The notes beneath the pieces are model-generated. The model was not told the DNA's origin and made no database searches. It saw only the letters and a program-made list of their open reading frames with translations. Below are positions 22,214 to 34,661 of a stretch of DNA of 64,000 nt, piece after piece. Source of the DNA: Mantis religiosa (taxonomy: Eukaryota > Arthropoda > Insecta > Mantodea > Mantidae); contig CM060953.1 of the NCBI GenBank assembly GCA_030765055.1, positions 17,273,518-17,337,517 of the forward strand, written 5' to 3'. Made by a program: the position numbers and the translations under genes. Position 1 is the stretch's first letter; every line of letters begins with the position of its first letter.

Positions 22214-22470
22214 AGCCCGCCTCGGTAGCGTAGATGGTAGCGTGTCTGCCTCACGTTCAAGAGTATCCGAGTTCGAATCTCGGTCAGAGTGAGCTACTTG
22301 TATAAGGTTTTTCCGGCGGGTTTTCCTTATCCTTAAAGGCGAATGTTGGGTAGCTCTAAGCTCAATGGACCCCGCACTCATTTGAGTATCATTTCCCCAA
22401 TCTCATTCACCGTCCGATATGACTTAACGTTGGAGGAGAGTAAAATTACAGAAAAAAAAAATATTACAAA
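22214..22470 (+). mobile_element. SINE-A, copy 3
   Basis: Well-preserved head: B box GAGTTCGAATCTC (22269-22281) inside a perfect 5-bp T-arm stem (CCGAG/CTCGG). Flanked by AATGAAGCACAGAA on the left and AATAAGGCACAAAA on the right, a likely target duplication; the unit-P sequence at 16764-16780 (AATGAAGTACAAAATTAAT) is the matching site without a SINE. Confidence 0.85.
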
Positions 22471-22687
22471 TAAAAAAATAAAATAAGGCACAAAATTAAT
22501 ATAATTTTTCGTCGAACTACTTCTCGATGCTGCATATATTGCTTGTGTTTTCCTAGAACACGTTTCCTCAGGACCTTCCTGACATCGTCAGCTAATATTG
22601 ACTAGTGAATTTTGACTTGATGAACTCCTTGGCGGCGATAGGTACGTCTCTGTTTTTACCTTGATCAACCTGATAATCAGATACTTT

Positions 22688-22945
22688 GGCCGCGCCGTGG
22701 TTGAGTTGTTATACCACTCGTCTCTCACAATGACGGTCCGGGTTCCCATCGTAGCGACAGCAAACTGATATTTGTGGTAGACAACACGGTGCTGGGGCGA
22801 GTTTCCTCCGGCTTCTCCGTTTTTCTTCCACCAACTCATTACACTAGTACTCCATCTCATGTGCCATTTGTGTCTCACCGTCTGTGGTGCCGTATGTAGC
22901 AAAAGCTGACGTTAAAGACTACACATTTCATTTTAGGTTCTCGTC
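22688..22945 (+). mobile_element. SINE-B, copy 2
   Basis: A-box-like TGGTTGAGTTG (22698-22708), B box GGGTTCCCATC (22740-22750), body hairpin reduced to CACCGTCTGTGGTG. Confidence 0.75.
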
Positions 22946-23241
22946 AGATGTGGTGGAGCTTTGGTGAAGGAAAAGGCGTTCCTTTGCAAAAGGTGTGTAG
23001 CCCTGTGATGCTAAACACTAGCAATATATGGAGCATGGAGTACCAGTTTGACTCTAAATTATACTAATTTTCAAAGAAGTTACACATAAGGACGTGTTGT
23101 GCAGACGGCTAATTTCATGGAACAGTTCTTGCAAGGAACTGAATGTAAATGTTCAGTGTATCATTTAACTGACACTCAGACAAACACAGGTTGATGAATA
23201 TAAAGCATGTACGTCATAAAAACACGCTTTTTACTTCTTAA

Positions 23242-23348
23242 CTAACCGTCAGTTTGACAAACCAATTGAAAGATAATAATGATCATATTTCGTCTTCCCG
23301 TCCACAGATGGCTCCAGCTGTAATATCCTACCGCGGTAAAGCAACTTT
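23242..23348 (+). repeat. Core repeat 6 (beta)
   Basis: The left box differs from alpha (CCGTCAGTTTGACAAACCAA); palindrome ACAGATGGCTCCAGCTGT; then CCTACCGCGGTAAAG. Confidence 0.8.
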
Positions 23349-23788
23349 GTAATAATTTAGAAAGTTTTAAAATGAACTGTATGTGTACTGTCTGTATGTG
23401 CATTGTAATTTATTCGCGTTTCACTGAATAAAAGCAAATAGTATTTAGAATGTATTTTGACGTAAATTTGAGCTGAGAGGTTATTGTGCATGAGAATGGA
23501 AGTCTTCTAAATTAATTATATAAGCCACAAACTTTTAACTTTTTTCATGGTATTCCACGAATTAAGAAAACCTTTCAAACACTTATGTTGTGCAATTATT
23601 GTGCCCTAAGTGCGTCTCTTCTGCTGCTGGATTTATTGTATGATTTGAATTAATTTGAAGTTGATTTATAAATGTTTTTGCTGTACAGTTATGGCAACTT
23701 GAGGTTTGCAACAAGTTTCTATCACAAGAGTTTGGAATAATATCACGCTTCCGTTGCCCGTAGCTGCTATTGGCCACGCAATGCTTCC

Positions 23789-23906
23789 AGCAAAAGAGAC
23801 GAGTCGTCCAGGTTTACCTGCACGGAATGTTTGCTTACAAGCACCTAACCACTTAGTGCGGCTTTATCTGGGCAGTATAATAGATTTGTCGTGTGTCTCA
23901 GGCGAT
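23789..23906 (-). mobile_element. Jockey-type 3' tail fragment, copy 1
   Basis: Reverse-orientation LINE 3' UTR matching the first 120 bp of the fragments at 32035 and 52213. It ends abruptly at CAGGCGATTG and is joined to an epsilon core, so the rest of the fragment and the X tail behind it were lost by deletion. Confidence 0.7.
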
Positions 23907-23908
23907 TG

Positions 23909-24060
23909 ACAAACAATTGAACGAGGGGAATGGTCATACCTCATTCGCGTTTCACTGAAAAAACTAGACAGTAATTAGAATAAATGTTGACATAAATTTG
24001 ACCTAAGAAGTAATTCTGTGTTAGAATGGAAGTCATCTGAATTAAATATATTCACAACAA
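23909..24060 (+). repeat. Core repeat, partial (epsilon)
   Basis: Begins at GACAAACAATTGAACGAGGG directly after the LINE fragment and again lacks the palindrome. Confidence 0.6.
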
Positions 24061-24394
24061 ACTTTCTAACTTTCCTTCAGGTATAAATCGAATTGTGATG
24101 TTAACCCTTTTGAACACTTGAATAGTGCAATTATTGTGCCCTAAGAGCGGTAGTGCCACGTTTAGTTTTGCATCCCGCCTCAGTAGCGTAGATGCAAAAT
24201 ATCTCTTATGATTTCCTTACCTATCTTGTTTCCATGGTTACTACAGATCTATATGATATTTATGAACTACACCGAACTGGTCTATACATGTACCGAGGTC
24301 TAACGGGTACAGTGAAAAGTTATTTATATGACATAGGAATAAACAATAACAGGAAGCATTATGTGCACAAATACTAAATATGAAACATACAAAG

Positions 24395-24840
24395 GTGGTG
24401 GTGCTTTCCATAGGGAAAGACCTAGAGAATAACAAGCCGCTCCTCTGGTTCTGTGGACTCAAGACGCGATGGACGTGGATATACCACTTACGCGCGCCAA
24501 ACCCAAAGAGAAAGGCTACCGATTAACCTCGGTAGGGACGCCTGGTGATCTAGCACACCTTCCACTAGCTATGCTTCTAGTACGCGGGAATATATGGCTT
24601 CCCTCAACCCCGTCCGGAGACGTACCCTATTACTCACGAGTATCGGGAACCACTGTCCCTAGATCCAACACAATCCGAACAACTCCCCTTCAGGGTGGGG
24701 CTTGAATGTTTGGCCCGAGGTTCCTCTAGTAACGTCAGAGGTTCCACGAGTGCTAGGTGTCCGTAGCGTCAGCACTACGGCAGCTGAAGGGGAGGGATAC
24801 CCTCCCCTACGCGGGCTGTACACTTGTCGTGTTTTAATTA
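24395..24840 (+). repeat. GC-rich repeat G1, copy c
   Basis: Collinear with copy a; the frame seen in copy a is interrupted here by small indels. Confidence 0.6.
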
Positions 24841-25071
24841 AAATCCTTGGAGTAGTATTTGAGAAAACAAACTTGTTAAACAATTCCTATATATAAGGAC
24901 TATGATACAATGAAGTACAATATTGTTTACCTAGATCACGTTTCGTTACGAACTTCTTAATGTCCTCCAGCTAATGTCGACTTGTACAACGAGGTCAACA
25001 CGAAAGTCCAAAGATCCCGACCCCTATCAACCCGGAAGCCATGGGTGCAATACCTTCAGTCTAAGGACCCT

Positions 25072-25323
25072 GGCCGCGCCGTGTTTCAGTGGTTAGACCA
25101 CTTGGTTCTCACCAAGAAGGCCCGGGTTTGATCCCAGGTAACCGCAAACTGAGATTTGTGATGGACAACACAGCGCTGGGGCGGGCTTTCTTCGGTACAT
25201 CCGCTTTCCCCCGCCATCTCATTCATCCGGTGCTCCATCTTCATCTCATGTACCATCAGTGTCACCGCCTGCGGTGCCGTATGTAGTAAAAGCGTACGTT
25301 AAACACTACTTTATTTCATTTCT
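25072..25323 (+). mobile_element. SINE-C, copy c
   Basis: A box degraded to TGTTTCAGTGG (25082-25092); B box GGGTTTGATCCC (25124-25135); hairpin CACCGCCTGCGGTG intact. Confidence 0.8.
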
Positions 25324-25720
25324 AACGACCCCCCCCCCATCTCAAGGCAGGTGTAAGTGGATACGCCACATCCGCGCGTGAACCCCGTCGGGTAGACTAG
25401 CGAAAACCTCGGTGTGGCCTCCTGGTAATCTAACACATCTTCCACGGGCTCTGTAAACTAGTCCTCGGAACGTTTTATGCAAAATCTGCCCTATCCGGTT
25501 GGCCGAGGGCTGGCCGTATCCAATCTCCCGCGGGTGCCGGGAACACACTGCCCCCTCGAGTTCAACCCAATCCGAATAGCTCCCCTTCGGGAGAGGCTCG
25601 AATATTCAGCCCGAGGTTCCTCTACGTAACGACAGAAGTGTCTCGAGGGCTAAGGGCCCACAGCGCCCGCACCAAGGCCATTGTAGCAATAGTGGCGTCT
25701 CCGTTGGTGTCTTGATAAAC
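25324..25720 (+). repeat. GC-rich repeat G2, copy c
   Basis: Has the same extra segment as copy b (TAATCTAACACATCTTCC), placing these two closer to each other than to copies a and d. Confidence 0.6.
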
Positions 25721-25736
25721 TTAAGGTTCTGAATCT

Positions 25737-25990
25737 TAGCTGCGCGGCGTGGCTGAGTGGTTAAACCTCTCTACTCTCACCAAAGCTACCCGCGTTCTAT
25801 CCTATGCCACCGAAAATTGAAATTTTTTAATGACAACACGTTGCTGGAACGAGTTTTCTCCGGAATCTCCGGTTTCCTCTGACATCTCATTCCACCATCG
25901 CATCTTCATCTCTTGTAACACCAGCGTCAGCGCCTGCGGTGCCGCGTTTAGTAAAAGCGGGCATTAAACAATACACATTTCATTTTAGGT
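25737..25990 (+). mobile_element. SINE-D, copy c
   Basis: A box TGGCTGAGTGG (25750-25760); B box CGCGTTCTATCC (25791-25802). The hairpin region reads CAGCGCCTGCGGTG. Confidence 0.75.
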
Positions 25991-26599
25991 TCTCTTCAAA
26001 GGTGGAGTCAAAATTGGACAGTTTTTCTCCATACTGCGTGGTTAATGCAGTTGGACACTGAACACTTTTTAATAAAGGTATTTATTGTTCTATATCGTGA
26101 TTCACAATCCATAAATGGTACGCTACTGCCAATGTCACTGTTCTTGATTTTTCTAAAACGCACTTTAAGCCTAATGTTCAACTTACTTTTTGTTTCGACA
26201 ATGTAAGAGTTGACAGTCTTTGCAGTTTATCCGGTACATGCTTGAGTTTTTGTCTGTAAGCTTTTACTTTTTACTAATTACAAGATTTTAAAAGAAGAAC
26301 ATTGAATTTTTTGTGGGGGCCAAATTTATACGTTCTTGTGGAAAATTTGTGTAGCCCTGCGATGGTAAACACTAGCAATATATGGAGCATCGAGCACTAA
26401 TTCGTCTAAAATTTATGTTAATTTTAGAACAATGTTACACCTCAGGACCTGTTGTGTGAGACGGCAAATTACATCGAAAACTTCTTGCAAGGCACTGAAT
26501 CTAAATGTCCAGTTTAATGTTTAACCGACACACAGACGTTAAAAGTATTATAGATGCTTACCATATATGTTGTCATGACACGCTCATTTAGTTCTTAAT

Positions 26600-26710
26600 T
26601 CACCGCCAGGAGGCAACTTTAGTTGAGAAACAAATTCACAGATGCTTATGTTCCTACCTCGTCTTCCTGTCCACAGATGTCTCCACCAGTAATATCCTAC
26701 CACGTTGAAA
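26600..26710 (+). repeat. Core repeat 7 (alpha1)
   Basis: Left box ACCGCCAGGAGGCAAC; palindrome ACAGATGTCTCCACCAGT; the SacII-like CCGCGG is lost (CCACGTTG). Confidence 0.75.
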
Positions 26711-27861
26711 ATAATATGTAATTATCTACAAAGTTTTAAATTGAAATTTATTTATACTGTTTACCTATACCTTAAGTTTATTTGCATTTAGTTATATGAA
26801 TTTGAATAGTAATTAGAATATATTTTAACCTAAATTTAACCGAACAAGTAATTCTGTTTGAGAATGGAATTCATCTTAAATAAATATATGAGTCACAATT
26901 TTTCTAACTTAAATTCATGGTGTGTATTCCATTCCAGTTTATTGTTGTTATAACGACTTTGCTGTAGAAGTGCCTATCCATGCAACACCGTTTGAATGCA
27001 CTTGACGAATTCAACTTGCTTCCACAAGGTTTATTGAATCGGGAGTCATGATAGAGCGGACTTTGGGATGAGGCACATGTATACTAGGATGGCGGTACAC
27101 GGTTTGCATCATCTCTTCTGTAAGAATGCATCATGTCATGAGCGAACAGAGATATGTGAGTACAACTTTTGTGGACAAACATGTGAATGTTACTACATAG
27201 AACTGTGCAGGAAAAGAGCCAAATCAAAGAATATGTCAACCAAGGCCTCAGTGGGCAAAATTTAATAATTTGTGCCTGTTTGAAATTGAGCATTTTTTGT
27301 ATAGCCATTTGGCTGCAATAAAAGTTTATTATATATAATTATTACTATTATCTGTAGCAATACAAATTACTAACACCCAACAATTAGGATAATTTTGCGA
27401 ATGTCTGGGTTACGTAGATTCGGAAATATGGCTTGCAGAAATATAAAACTAACCTTTGCTGCAGTAAAACGACGTGAATTTAACAATCAGCCGTCTTCAA
27501 GGTGTAGTCGGTGTTCCGCCGCACTAAAACAAATGAGAGGATCACTTCGGTACACTTGAAACTTCGACTGACACATCAACCATCATACAACTGCTCTTCT
27601 AACACCTGCGTGGTATTTATAGCCACCAGCCATTGTTTCAACAATGCCGGGCAACAACAACAGACTGTAGAATCGGAAGCATCTCTCTGTCTCTTTCTCT
27701 TCTGCCCACGAGCCCTGAATACTTTTTAATAAATGTATTTCTTGTTCTATATCGTGATGCTTATTGCATAAATGGTACGCAACTGTCAATTTGTCTGCTC
27801 TTGCTGTTTCTAAAATACCCTATAAACCTAATGTTCAATGACACGCCGCTTTAGTTCTTAA

Positions 27862-27975
27862 TTAACTGTCAGGAGGAAAATTTAGTTGAGAAACAAATTG
27901 ACAGATGCTAATGTTGCAACCTCGCCTTCCTGCCCACAGATGGCACCACCAGTAATATCATGCCGCGGTGAAGAA
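27862..27975 (+). repeat. Core repeat 8 (alpha2)
   Basis: Palindrome ACAGATGGCACCACCAGT; the left box has lost its last bases (AGGAGGAAAA). Confidence 0.75.
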
Positions 27976-28839
27976 ATTCGTAATTACAATTTTTTTAATA
28001 TGAACTGCACTCATACTCATTGCATATACTTTATCTTTGTTTGCATTTAACGGAATGAAAGTAAACAGTAATTAGATTGCATTTTGATACAAATTTGACC
28101 GCAAACGTAATTCTATACGGGAAAGGAAGTCTTCTGAAATAAATAAATAAGTCACAATTTTTATAATTGTTTTTCTTTGTATGATTTAAATTTTCCAGAA
28201 TTTAATTATAAAATTTTTGCTGTATAATCATACTTGAGCTCTGCAACAATTTTCCATCACAGCATGACTAGTAACAGGGTTTGGAAAATTATCACGCTTA
28301 CCTTGCCCTTAGCTGCTATTGGCCACGCAATGCTCTTTGAACGATAAAATATTTACATGACAGCTTTGATGAGTCTTTTACCTTCAATAGCAGTGATATC
28401 TCACTCCCTCAAGAGTGCGTTCACTCCCTCAAGAGTCACTTGATTGTTTATTTCAAGTGTCGCTGTTTAGGGAAGCCGTACCTTCCATCTCCAACAAATT
28501 AAATACTATGGTTCCAGAGAGGTTTTTCACTTACGCACAACTTAACAGAGTTAAACAATTTTGCCTTTCATCATATTTTATTTCTTCCAGGTTTGACATA
28601 TCTTGTTCTGTTGAATCATTGCCATCATCACTATTTCCGTCCCATTGTCTTCAATTATAATTCTTTCCATTAGTTTCTTCCGTTAGCGTACTTTATTCTA
28701 ATAGTGTTGTTTTATTTCATCCACATTATGACGTACCTTTATCCATTTCAATTGTGCAGTTTGATCAAATCGTTGGTGGCAAAAAATTTCGTCTTTCACT
28801 TTACAGGTGAAAGTTTAATATGATACAAAAAAGCTAAAA

Positions 28840-29090
28840 CCCCGCCTCAATAGATTAGATGGTAGCCTGTCTGCCTAACTTTCACGAGTATCCGAGTTCG
28901 AATATCGGTCGAGGTGAGCTACCTGGCTATGTTTTTTTTCTTCGGAATTTTCCGTTATCCTTAAAGACGAATGTCGAGTAACTCTAAGCTCTATGCACCC
29001 TGAGCTCATTTGAGCATCATACCATCCATTCCATTCATCGTGCGATATGACTTAACGTTTGACGACGGAATTTACAAAAAAAAAAATACA
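28840..29090 (+). mobile_element. SINE-A, copy 4
   Basis: B box GAGTTCGAATATC (28894-28906); ends in an 11-A run and ATACAAAAAAG. Confidence 0.8.
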
Positions 29091-29489
29091 AAAAAGATTC
29101 CATTACCCGTAGCTGATATTCGCCGCGCCATGGTTGTTGAACCCTGAAATATTTAAATAAAACATTTGATGCTACTCCCTTAGCTGATTTCCCTGTCCCC
29201 CAATGTCAGTGGTATCTCACTGCGATGCCTTCACCCTCTGAAGTATCACTGATTTGTGTATAAAGACTAACTTTGAGTCATACCTTTCAAAACTTGTAAC
29301 TTCACTCACGTCCTTTTACAAAATCAGCAACGTTTTCGAAGCTGTTGAAGTTTGATCATCAGCTGATTAGCGACTCTCGCGGTTGTTGTCTGGATCTCTT
29401 GTAATTGGCTCCCGCTCTCGGAAGATTCTTTACATAAGTTCAGTAGACTACTCACTTAGGGCAAATAATCATTTAAAATATGTGGAATT

Positions 29490-30185
29490 TTTTAATCATA
29501 AAATTTATTGCTATGTTGTAAGTTCAGCTTTTGTTGACAACGGCTTTAGTGGTTTGATCTCGTCCCCGATGTAGTGATTATTATTCCAGAAATGAAGAGC
29601 ATCTGCCGATTTTTCTGTTTGTTTATATTTTATGTTCCTACGGTGTTCTGTCAACCTGGTTTTTAAATTTCTCTTCGTCAAACCAATATAAAATATGTCA
29701 CAGTCTTCACAATTTATCCTATATATGCCTGATTTTTGTTCTGGTGGGGTCGTGTTGGGATTATTTAACAATTGCAAGAGCGAGAACCTGTTTTTTGGAG
29801 CTAGTTTGATGCCATAATCTTTAAATATTCGTTAAAACTTAAGAAATGTGCAAGGGTGGTAAGTGAACTTGTTGTATTTCCAGTTTTTGTTTATGTCTTG
29901 AAGAGTAGTGATCTGTTTTAATTTCTTTTACTTGTAGTCCTGATTGAACATCTTTTGGTTGAGTTCGGATTGAAACCATTTTTCCTGTATTTAAAGTATA
30001 TGTAAATTCCTCATATTGTTTTTGATCTAAAGATATGCTGTTCAGTCTATGCATCAATCTTCTAAGAGCAGCTAATTTATGTGACAGAGGATTGAAACTA
30101 ATTATCTGTGTTTGTAGGTTTCTTTAGATTCCAAATGTTACACTGTCATTTCGTCTTACTATCGTTAAATCTAAGAAAGACAATT
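29490..30185 (-). pseudogene. Penelope-like element fragment, copy 3
   Basis: Best-preserved nuclease part: 29777-29511 reads SGIYRINCEDCDIFYIGLTK, with both GIY and YIG, then RNLKTRLTEHRRN holding the conserved Arg, and LHFWNNNH further on. The linker frame is at 30057-29839, and the RT end lies near 30110-30180. The nuclease would cut the target DNA strand in this family; here too little remains for activity. Confidence 0.9.
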
Positions 30186-30470
30186 GATGCCTCACTAGGT
30201 AGAGTATGTCACAGAGCCGAATATAATACAACGCTGTGTGGAAACATTTGTTTTCCATCTTCGAGATTTTAAGTTATTGACGAGTGATGCACAATAAAGA
30301 GAAGATCAGTGCTACTGTCACAAAATTCTAGATATGCCTTTCATTTGTCACGAAATGAATGCTATACATGTATAGCGTTTAAATTAAAATCCTTGGAGTC
30401 CTTCTTGAGAAAATCAAACATTTTGAAACATTCCTATGAGTTAAGGACTGTGATACAATGAAGCACAGAA

Positions 30471-30720
30471 GCCCGCCTCGGTAGCGTAGATGGTAGCGTG
30501 TCTGCCTCACGTTCAAGAGTATCCGAGTTCGAATCTCGGTCAGAGTGAGCTACATGGATAAGGTTTTTCCGGGGTTTTTCCTTATCCTTAAAGACGAATG
30601 TCGGGTAGCTCTAAGCTCAATGAACCCCGGACTCATTTGAGTATCATTTCCTCAATCTCATTCACCGTCCGATATGACAACGTTAGAGGACGTAAAATTA
30701 CAAAGAAAAAAATATTATAA
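30471..30720 (+). mobile_element. SINE-A, copy 5
   Basis: B box GAGTTCGAATCTC (30525-30537). Same insertion site as copies 3 and 8: AATGAAGCACAGAA on the left, AAAGCACAAAATTAAT on the right. Confidence 0.85.
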
Positions 30721-30941
30721 ATAAATAGAAACATAAATTAAAGCACAAAATTAATATAATTTTTAGTCGAACTACTTCTCCATGCTCCATATATTGCTTC
30801 TATTTACCTGGATTTTGTTTCCTCAGGACCTTCCTAACATCCTCAGCTAATATTGACTAGTGAATTTTGACTTGATGAACTCCTTGGAGGCGATGCGGGC
30901 GTCTCTGTTTTTACCTTGATGATCTTCACAATCAGACTCTT

Positions 30942-31195
30942 TTGTCGCGCCGTGGTTGAGTTGTTAGACCATTCGTCTCTCACCACGGCGGTCCGAGTTC
31001 CAATCGCAGCGACCGCAAAGTGATATTTGTGGTGGACAACACGGTGCTGGGGCGAGTTTCCTCTAGCTTCTCCGTTTTTCTTCCACCATCTCATTACACT
31101 AGTGCTCCAACTCATGTATCATCAGTGTCTCACCGCCTGTGGTGCCGTATGTAGCAAAAGCGGAAGTTAAAGACTACACATTTCATTTTAGGTTC
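30942..31195 (+). mobile_element. SINE-B, copy 3
   Basis: A-box-like TGGTTGAGTTG (30953-30963); B box GAGTTCCAATC (30995-31005). Confidence 0.75.
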
Positions 31196-31493
31196 TCTTC
31201 TAAAGCGGAGCTTCGGTGAAAAAAAAAGCCGGTGAAAAAAAAGGTATGTAGCCCCGTGATGCTAAACACTAGCAATATATGAAGCATCGAGTACCAGTTC
31301 GACTCAAAATTATACTAATTTTCAAAGAAGTTACACATAAGGACGTGTTATGCACACGGCTTATTCCATTGAAAAGTTCTTGCAAGGAAGTGAATGTAAA
31401 TGTACAGTTTATTATTTAACTGACACACAGACGCACACAAGTTGATGAATATAAAGCATGTACGTCATAAAGACACGCTTTTTACTTCTTAAC

Positions 31494-31590
31494 TAACCGC
31501 CAGTTTGACACACCAAGATAATAATGGTCATACCTCGCCTTGCCGTCCACAGATGGCTCCAGCAGTAATATCCTACCGCGGTAAAGAAAA
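31494..31590 (+). repeat. Core repeat 9 (beta)
   Basis: Left box CCGCCAGTTTGACACACCAA; palindrome ACAGATGGCTCCAGCAGT. Nearly the same as 51671-51770. Confidence 0.8.
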
Positions 31591-32034
31591 TTTGTAATTA
31601 TTTAGAAGGTTTTAAAACGAACTGTATGTGTAATGTCTGTTTGTGCATTGGTTTTATTCGCGTTTCACTGAATAGAAGTAAACAGTAATTAGAATGAATT
31701 TTAACATAGATTTGACCTAAGAAGTTATTCTGTATGAGAATGGAAGTCTTCTGAACTAAACATATATACCACACACTTTTTAAGTTTTTTTCATGGTATT
31801 CCGCGAATTAAACACACTTTTCAAGCACTTATGTTGTGCAGTTTTTGTCTCCTAAGTGCGTCTTTTCTGCAGCTGTATTCACTGTATGATTTCAATTATT
31901 TTGAAGTTGACTTATAAATGTTTTTACTGTACAGTTATGGTACCTTGAGGTTTACAACAAGTTTCTATCACAAGATTTTGGAATAATATCACGCTTCCGT
32001 CGCCCGTAGCTGCTATTGGCCAAGCAATGCTTCC

Positions 32035-32492
32035 AGCAGACCAGCAGAACAGACGAGTCGTCCAGTTTTACCTGGTCGGAGTGTTTGCTTCCCAGCACCT
32101 AGCTGCTTAGTGCGGCTTTATCTGGGCAGTATAATAGAATTGTCGTGTGTCTCAGGCGATTGTCTTGGGCAGTGTTATGTCTAGGCCTAAATTGGCGCTA
32201 TTGCCCCGTGAGAGGTGTGCGTCCTGAGCTGGCTGCGCTCTTCCGCCTGCCTGTGAGGCATCTGAGCACAGTCCGCTTGACAGGATAGAGGGAAGGAACT
32301 AATGTTCAGGTATGGGACTTACCAAGACCAATTTCTGGGCTAGGGGGTATGGAGTCAGGGGAAAGTGGCCCTGTTTAGTTCTGGTTAAAGGACAAGGGTG
32401 TTCACCAGGTTATTAGGATGGGGTTCTAGCATACTGTAGATGGTGCGGGAGTTTCTCTCGGACAACGTCCACAATGTACGGGACTCCGGAAT
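32035..32492 (-). mobile_element. Jockey-type 3' tail fragment, copy 2
   Basis: Reverse complement of a LINE 3' end: blocks match the 3' UTR of the element at 9213-10537 (AACCTGGTGAACACCC against AGCTGGTCAACACCC, CCCAGAAATTGG, TCAAGCGG, CCCAGATAAAG, AGGTGCTGG, GACGACTCG, CTGCTGGTCTGCTG). Flanked by AATGCTTCC (32026-32034) and GTGCTCCTT (32494-32502), an eroded target duplication; the empty site is seen at 28328-28340. Confidence 0.75.
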
Positions 32493-34240
32493 AGGTGCTC
32501 CTTAAATACTAAAATATTTAATCGAAAGCGAATCACTTACCTGCTTTCCCTGGACTTCAGTGACAGTGATATCTCATTGCGATGACTTCACCCTCTCTAG
32601 AGTCACTGGATGCTTTATTTAATATGTCGCTATTCAGGGAAGTCGTCCAGTCTCCAAAAAATTAAATACTCTTATTCCAGAAACCTTTTCCACTTGATAC
32701 AACGTCAAACTGAGTCAAATGATTTTGCCTTTTATCTTATTTTAAAACTTCTACGCCTGAGGTATCTTTATCTGTTAAGTCATCATTACTGTCATCCTCC
32801 TCACTGTTTCCATCCCGTTGTCTTCAGTTTTAATTCTTTCAATTTTTTTCTCCGTTAATACATTGAAACCAGGGGTTAAATAAAACACATTTCATTTCAG
32901 GTTCTCTTAAAAGGTGGTGTCGATATTTTAGTCCTCCATCATATTTTTTTCCAACGTGGTTAATGCAGCTGAACCCTGAATACATTTTAATATACGGATT
33001 TCTTGTTCTATATCGTGATTCTCGTTCCATAAATGGTACCTACTGCCGATTTGTCTGTTCTTGATGTCAACAAAACACTCTAATGTTCAACTTACTTTTG
33101 GTTTTTGACATTGTAAGAGTTGACAGTCTTTGTAGTTTTTCCGGTACATACTTGAGTTTTTGTCTGTGCGGTTTTACTTTCTAATAATCACAAGATTTTA
33201 AAAGAAGTACATTGAACTTGATGTGTGGGGCCAAATTTATACGGTCTTATGGAAAAGTTGTGTAGCCCTGCGATGGTAAACACTAGCAATATATGGATCA
33301 TCGAACACTAATTCGTCTTAAATTTATATTAATTTAAGAACAATGTTACACCTAAAGACCTTTTGTATGAGACGGCAAATTACATCGAAAATTTCTTGCA
33401 AGGCACTGAATCTAAACGCCCAGTTTAGTGTTTAACCGACACAGAGACGTTAAAAGTTTTATAGATGCTTACCATGTATGTTGTAATGACACGCTCTCTT
33501 AGTTCTTAATTAACCGCCAGGAGGCAGCTTTAGTTCAGAAACAAATTGTCATATGCTAATTTTCCGACCTCGTCTTCCTGTCCACAGATGGCCCCACCAG
33601 TAATATACTACCACGGTGAAGAAAATTTGTAATTATTTACAAAGTTTTAAATTGATTTCTATGTATACAGCTTACCTATACCTAGAGCTTATTTGCACTT
33701 AGTTTTGTGAAATTAAACAGTAATTAGGATATATTTTAACATAATTTTAACCGAAGAAGTAATTCTGTTTGAGAATGGAAGTCATCTGAAATAAATATAT
33801 AACTCACAATTTTTGTAATTTAATTTTATGGTGTCATTCTAATTCCAAATTAGTGTTGTTACATAACGGCTGTGCTGTACAAGTGCCTGTCCATGCAACA
33901 CATTTTGAATGCACCTGAAGAATACCAACTTGCTTCCACAAGGTTTATTGAATCGTGGGCCATGATAGAGCGGACTATGAGATGAGGCACATGTATACTA
34001 GAGTAGCGGTACACGGTTTCCCTCATCTCTTCTGTAAGAATGCATCATGTCATGAGCGAACAGAGATATGTGAGTACAACTTTAGTGGACAAACATGTGA
34101 ATGATACTACATAGAACTGTGGAGGAAAAGAGCCAATTCAAAGAATATGTAAACCAAGGCGTCAGTGCGCAAAACTGAATAATTTGCATTTGTTTACAAT
34201 TGAACTCTTTTTGTATGGTCATTTGACTGCAATAAAAGTT
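32493..34240 (+). repeat. Chimeric X-tail/P monomers
   Basis: Begins as the X tail (matching 52663-53280) and switches, within homologous sequence around 33060-33150, to the alpha1 monomer of P (matching 7270-8370). The epsilon core, G1, G2, SINE-C and SINE-D are all missing. Alpha1 core at 33510-33627. No gene seen. Confidence 0.7.
33510..33627 (+). repeat. Core repeat 10 (alpha1)
   Basis: Left box ACCGCCAGGAGGCAGC; palindrome ACAGATGGCCCCACCAGT. Confidence 0.75.
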
Positions 34241-34661
34241 TATTATATAAATAACTATTACTGTTATCTGTAGCAACACAGATTACTTACTGTCTTCAAG
34301 GCGGAGTCGGTGCTTCGCCGCACTAAAACAAATGAAAGTAGTTTTTCGGTACAATTCAAACTTCGACAGTCACGATAATCATCACACACAACTGCTCTTC
34401 TAACACCTGCTCCGTTTTATAACCACCAGTCATTGTTTCTAGAAAGCCGGGCAGCAACAATAGACTGAAGAATCGGGAGCCTCTCTCTGTCTCTTTCTCT
34501 TCTGCCCACGAGCCCTGAATACTTCTTAATAGATGTATTTCTTGTTCTATATCGTGATGCTTATTGCATAAATGGTACGCAACTGCAAATTTGTCTGTTC
34601 TTGATGTTTTTAAAATACTCTTTAAGCCTAATGTTCAACGACACGCTCCTTTAGTTCTTAA

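Larger units (their letters stand above)
19091..23908 (+). repeat. Higher-order unit Q, copy 2
   Basis: Long form of Q with two SINE-A copies. Order: alpha2 core 19589-19700; AT-rich 19700-20580; SINE-A 20580-20834; AT-rich 20835-21270; Penelope-like fragment 21270-21935; AT-rich 21935-22210; SINE-A 22214-22470; SINE-B 22688-22945; AT-rich 22945-23240; beta core 23242-23348; AT-rich to 23788; Jockey 3' tail 23789-23906. Confidence 0.8.
23909..27320 (+). repeat. Higher-order unit P, copy 3
   Basis: Epsilon core fragment 23909-24060; SINE-A-head-like piece near 24170-24190; G1 24395-24840; AT-rich 24840-25070; SINE-C 25072-25323; G2 25324-25720; SINE-D 25737-25990; AT-rich 25990-26600; alpha1 core 26600-26710; AT-rich 26710-27320. 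A run of 10 C lies at 25329-25338. Confidence 0.8.
27321..32492 (+). repeat. Higher-order unit Q, copy 3
   Basis: Long form, closely related to 47481-52662, especially from 30770 onward. Order: alpha2 core 27862-27975; AT-rich 27975-28840 with a 16-bp local duplication (TCACTCCCTCAAGAGT at 28401 and 28421); SINE-A 28840-29090; Penelope-like fragment 29490-30185; SINE-A 30471-30720; SINE-B 30942-31195; beta core 31494-31590; AT-rich to 32034; Jockey 3' tail 32035-32492. Confidence 0.8.

Noticed and set aside
22214..22290. Possible tRNA gene (clear T-arm and B box)
   Set aside because: The body continues into a repeated A-rich-tailed unit present nine times and no proper acceptor stem or anticodon arm is evident; it is a SINE head.
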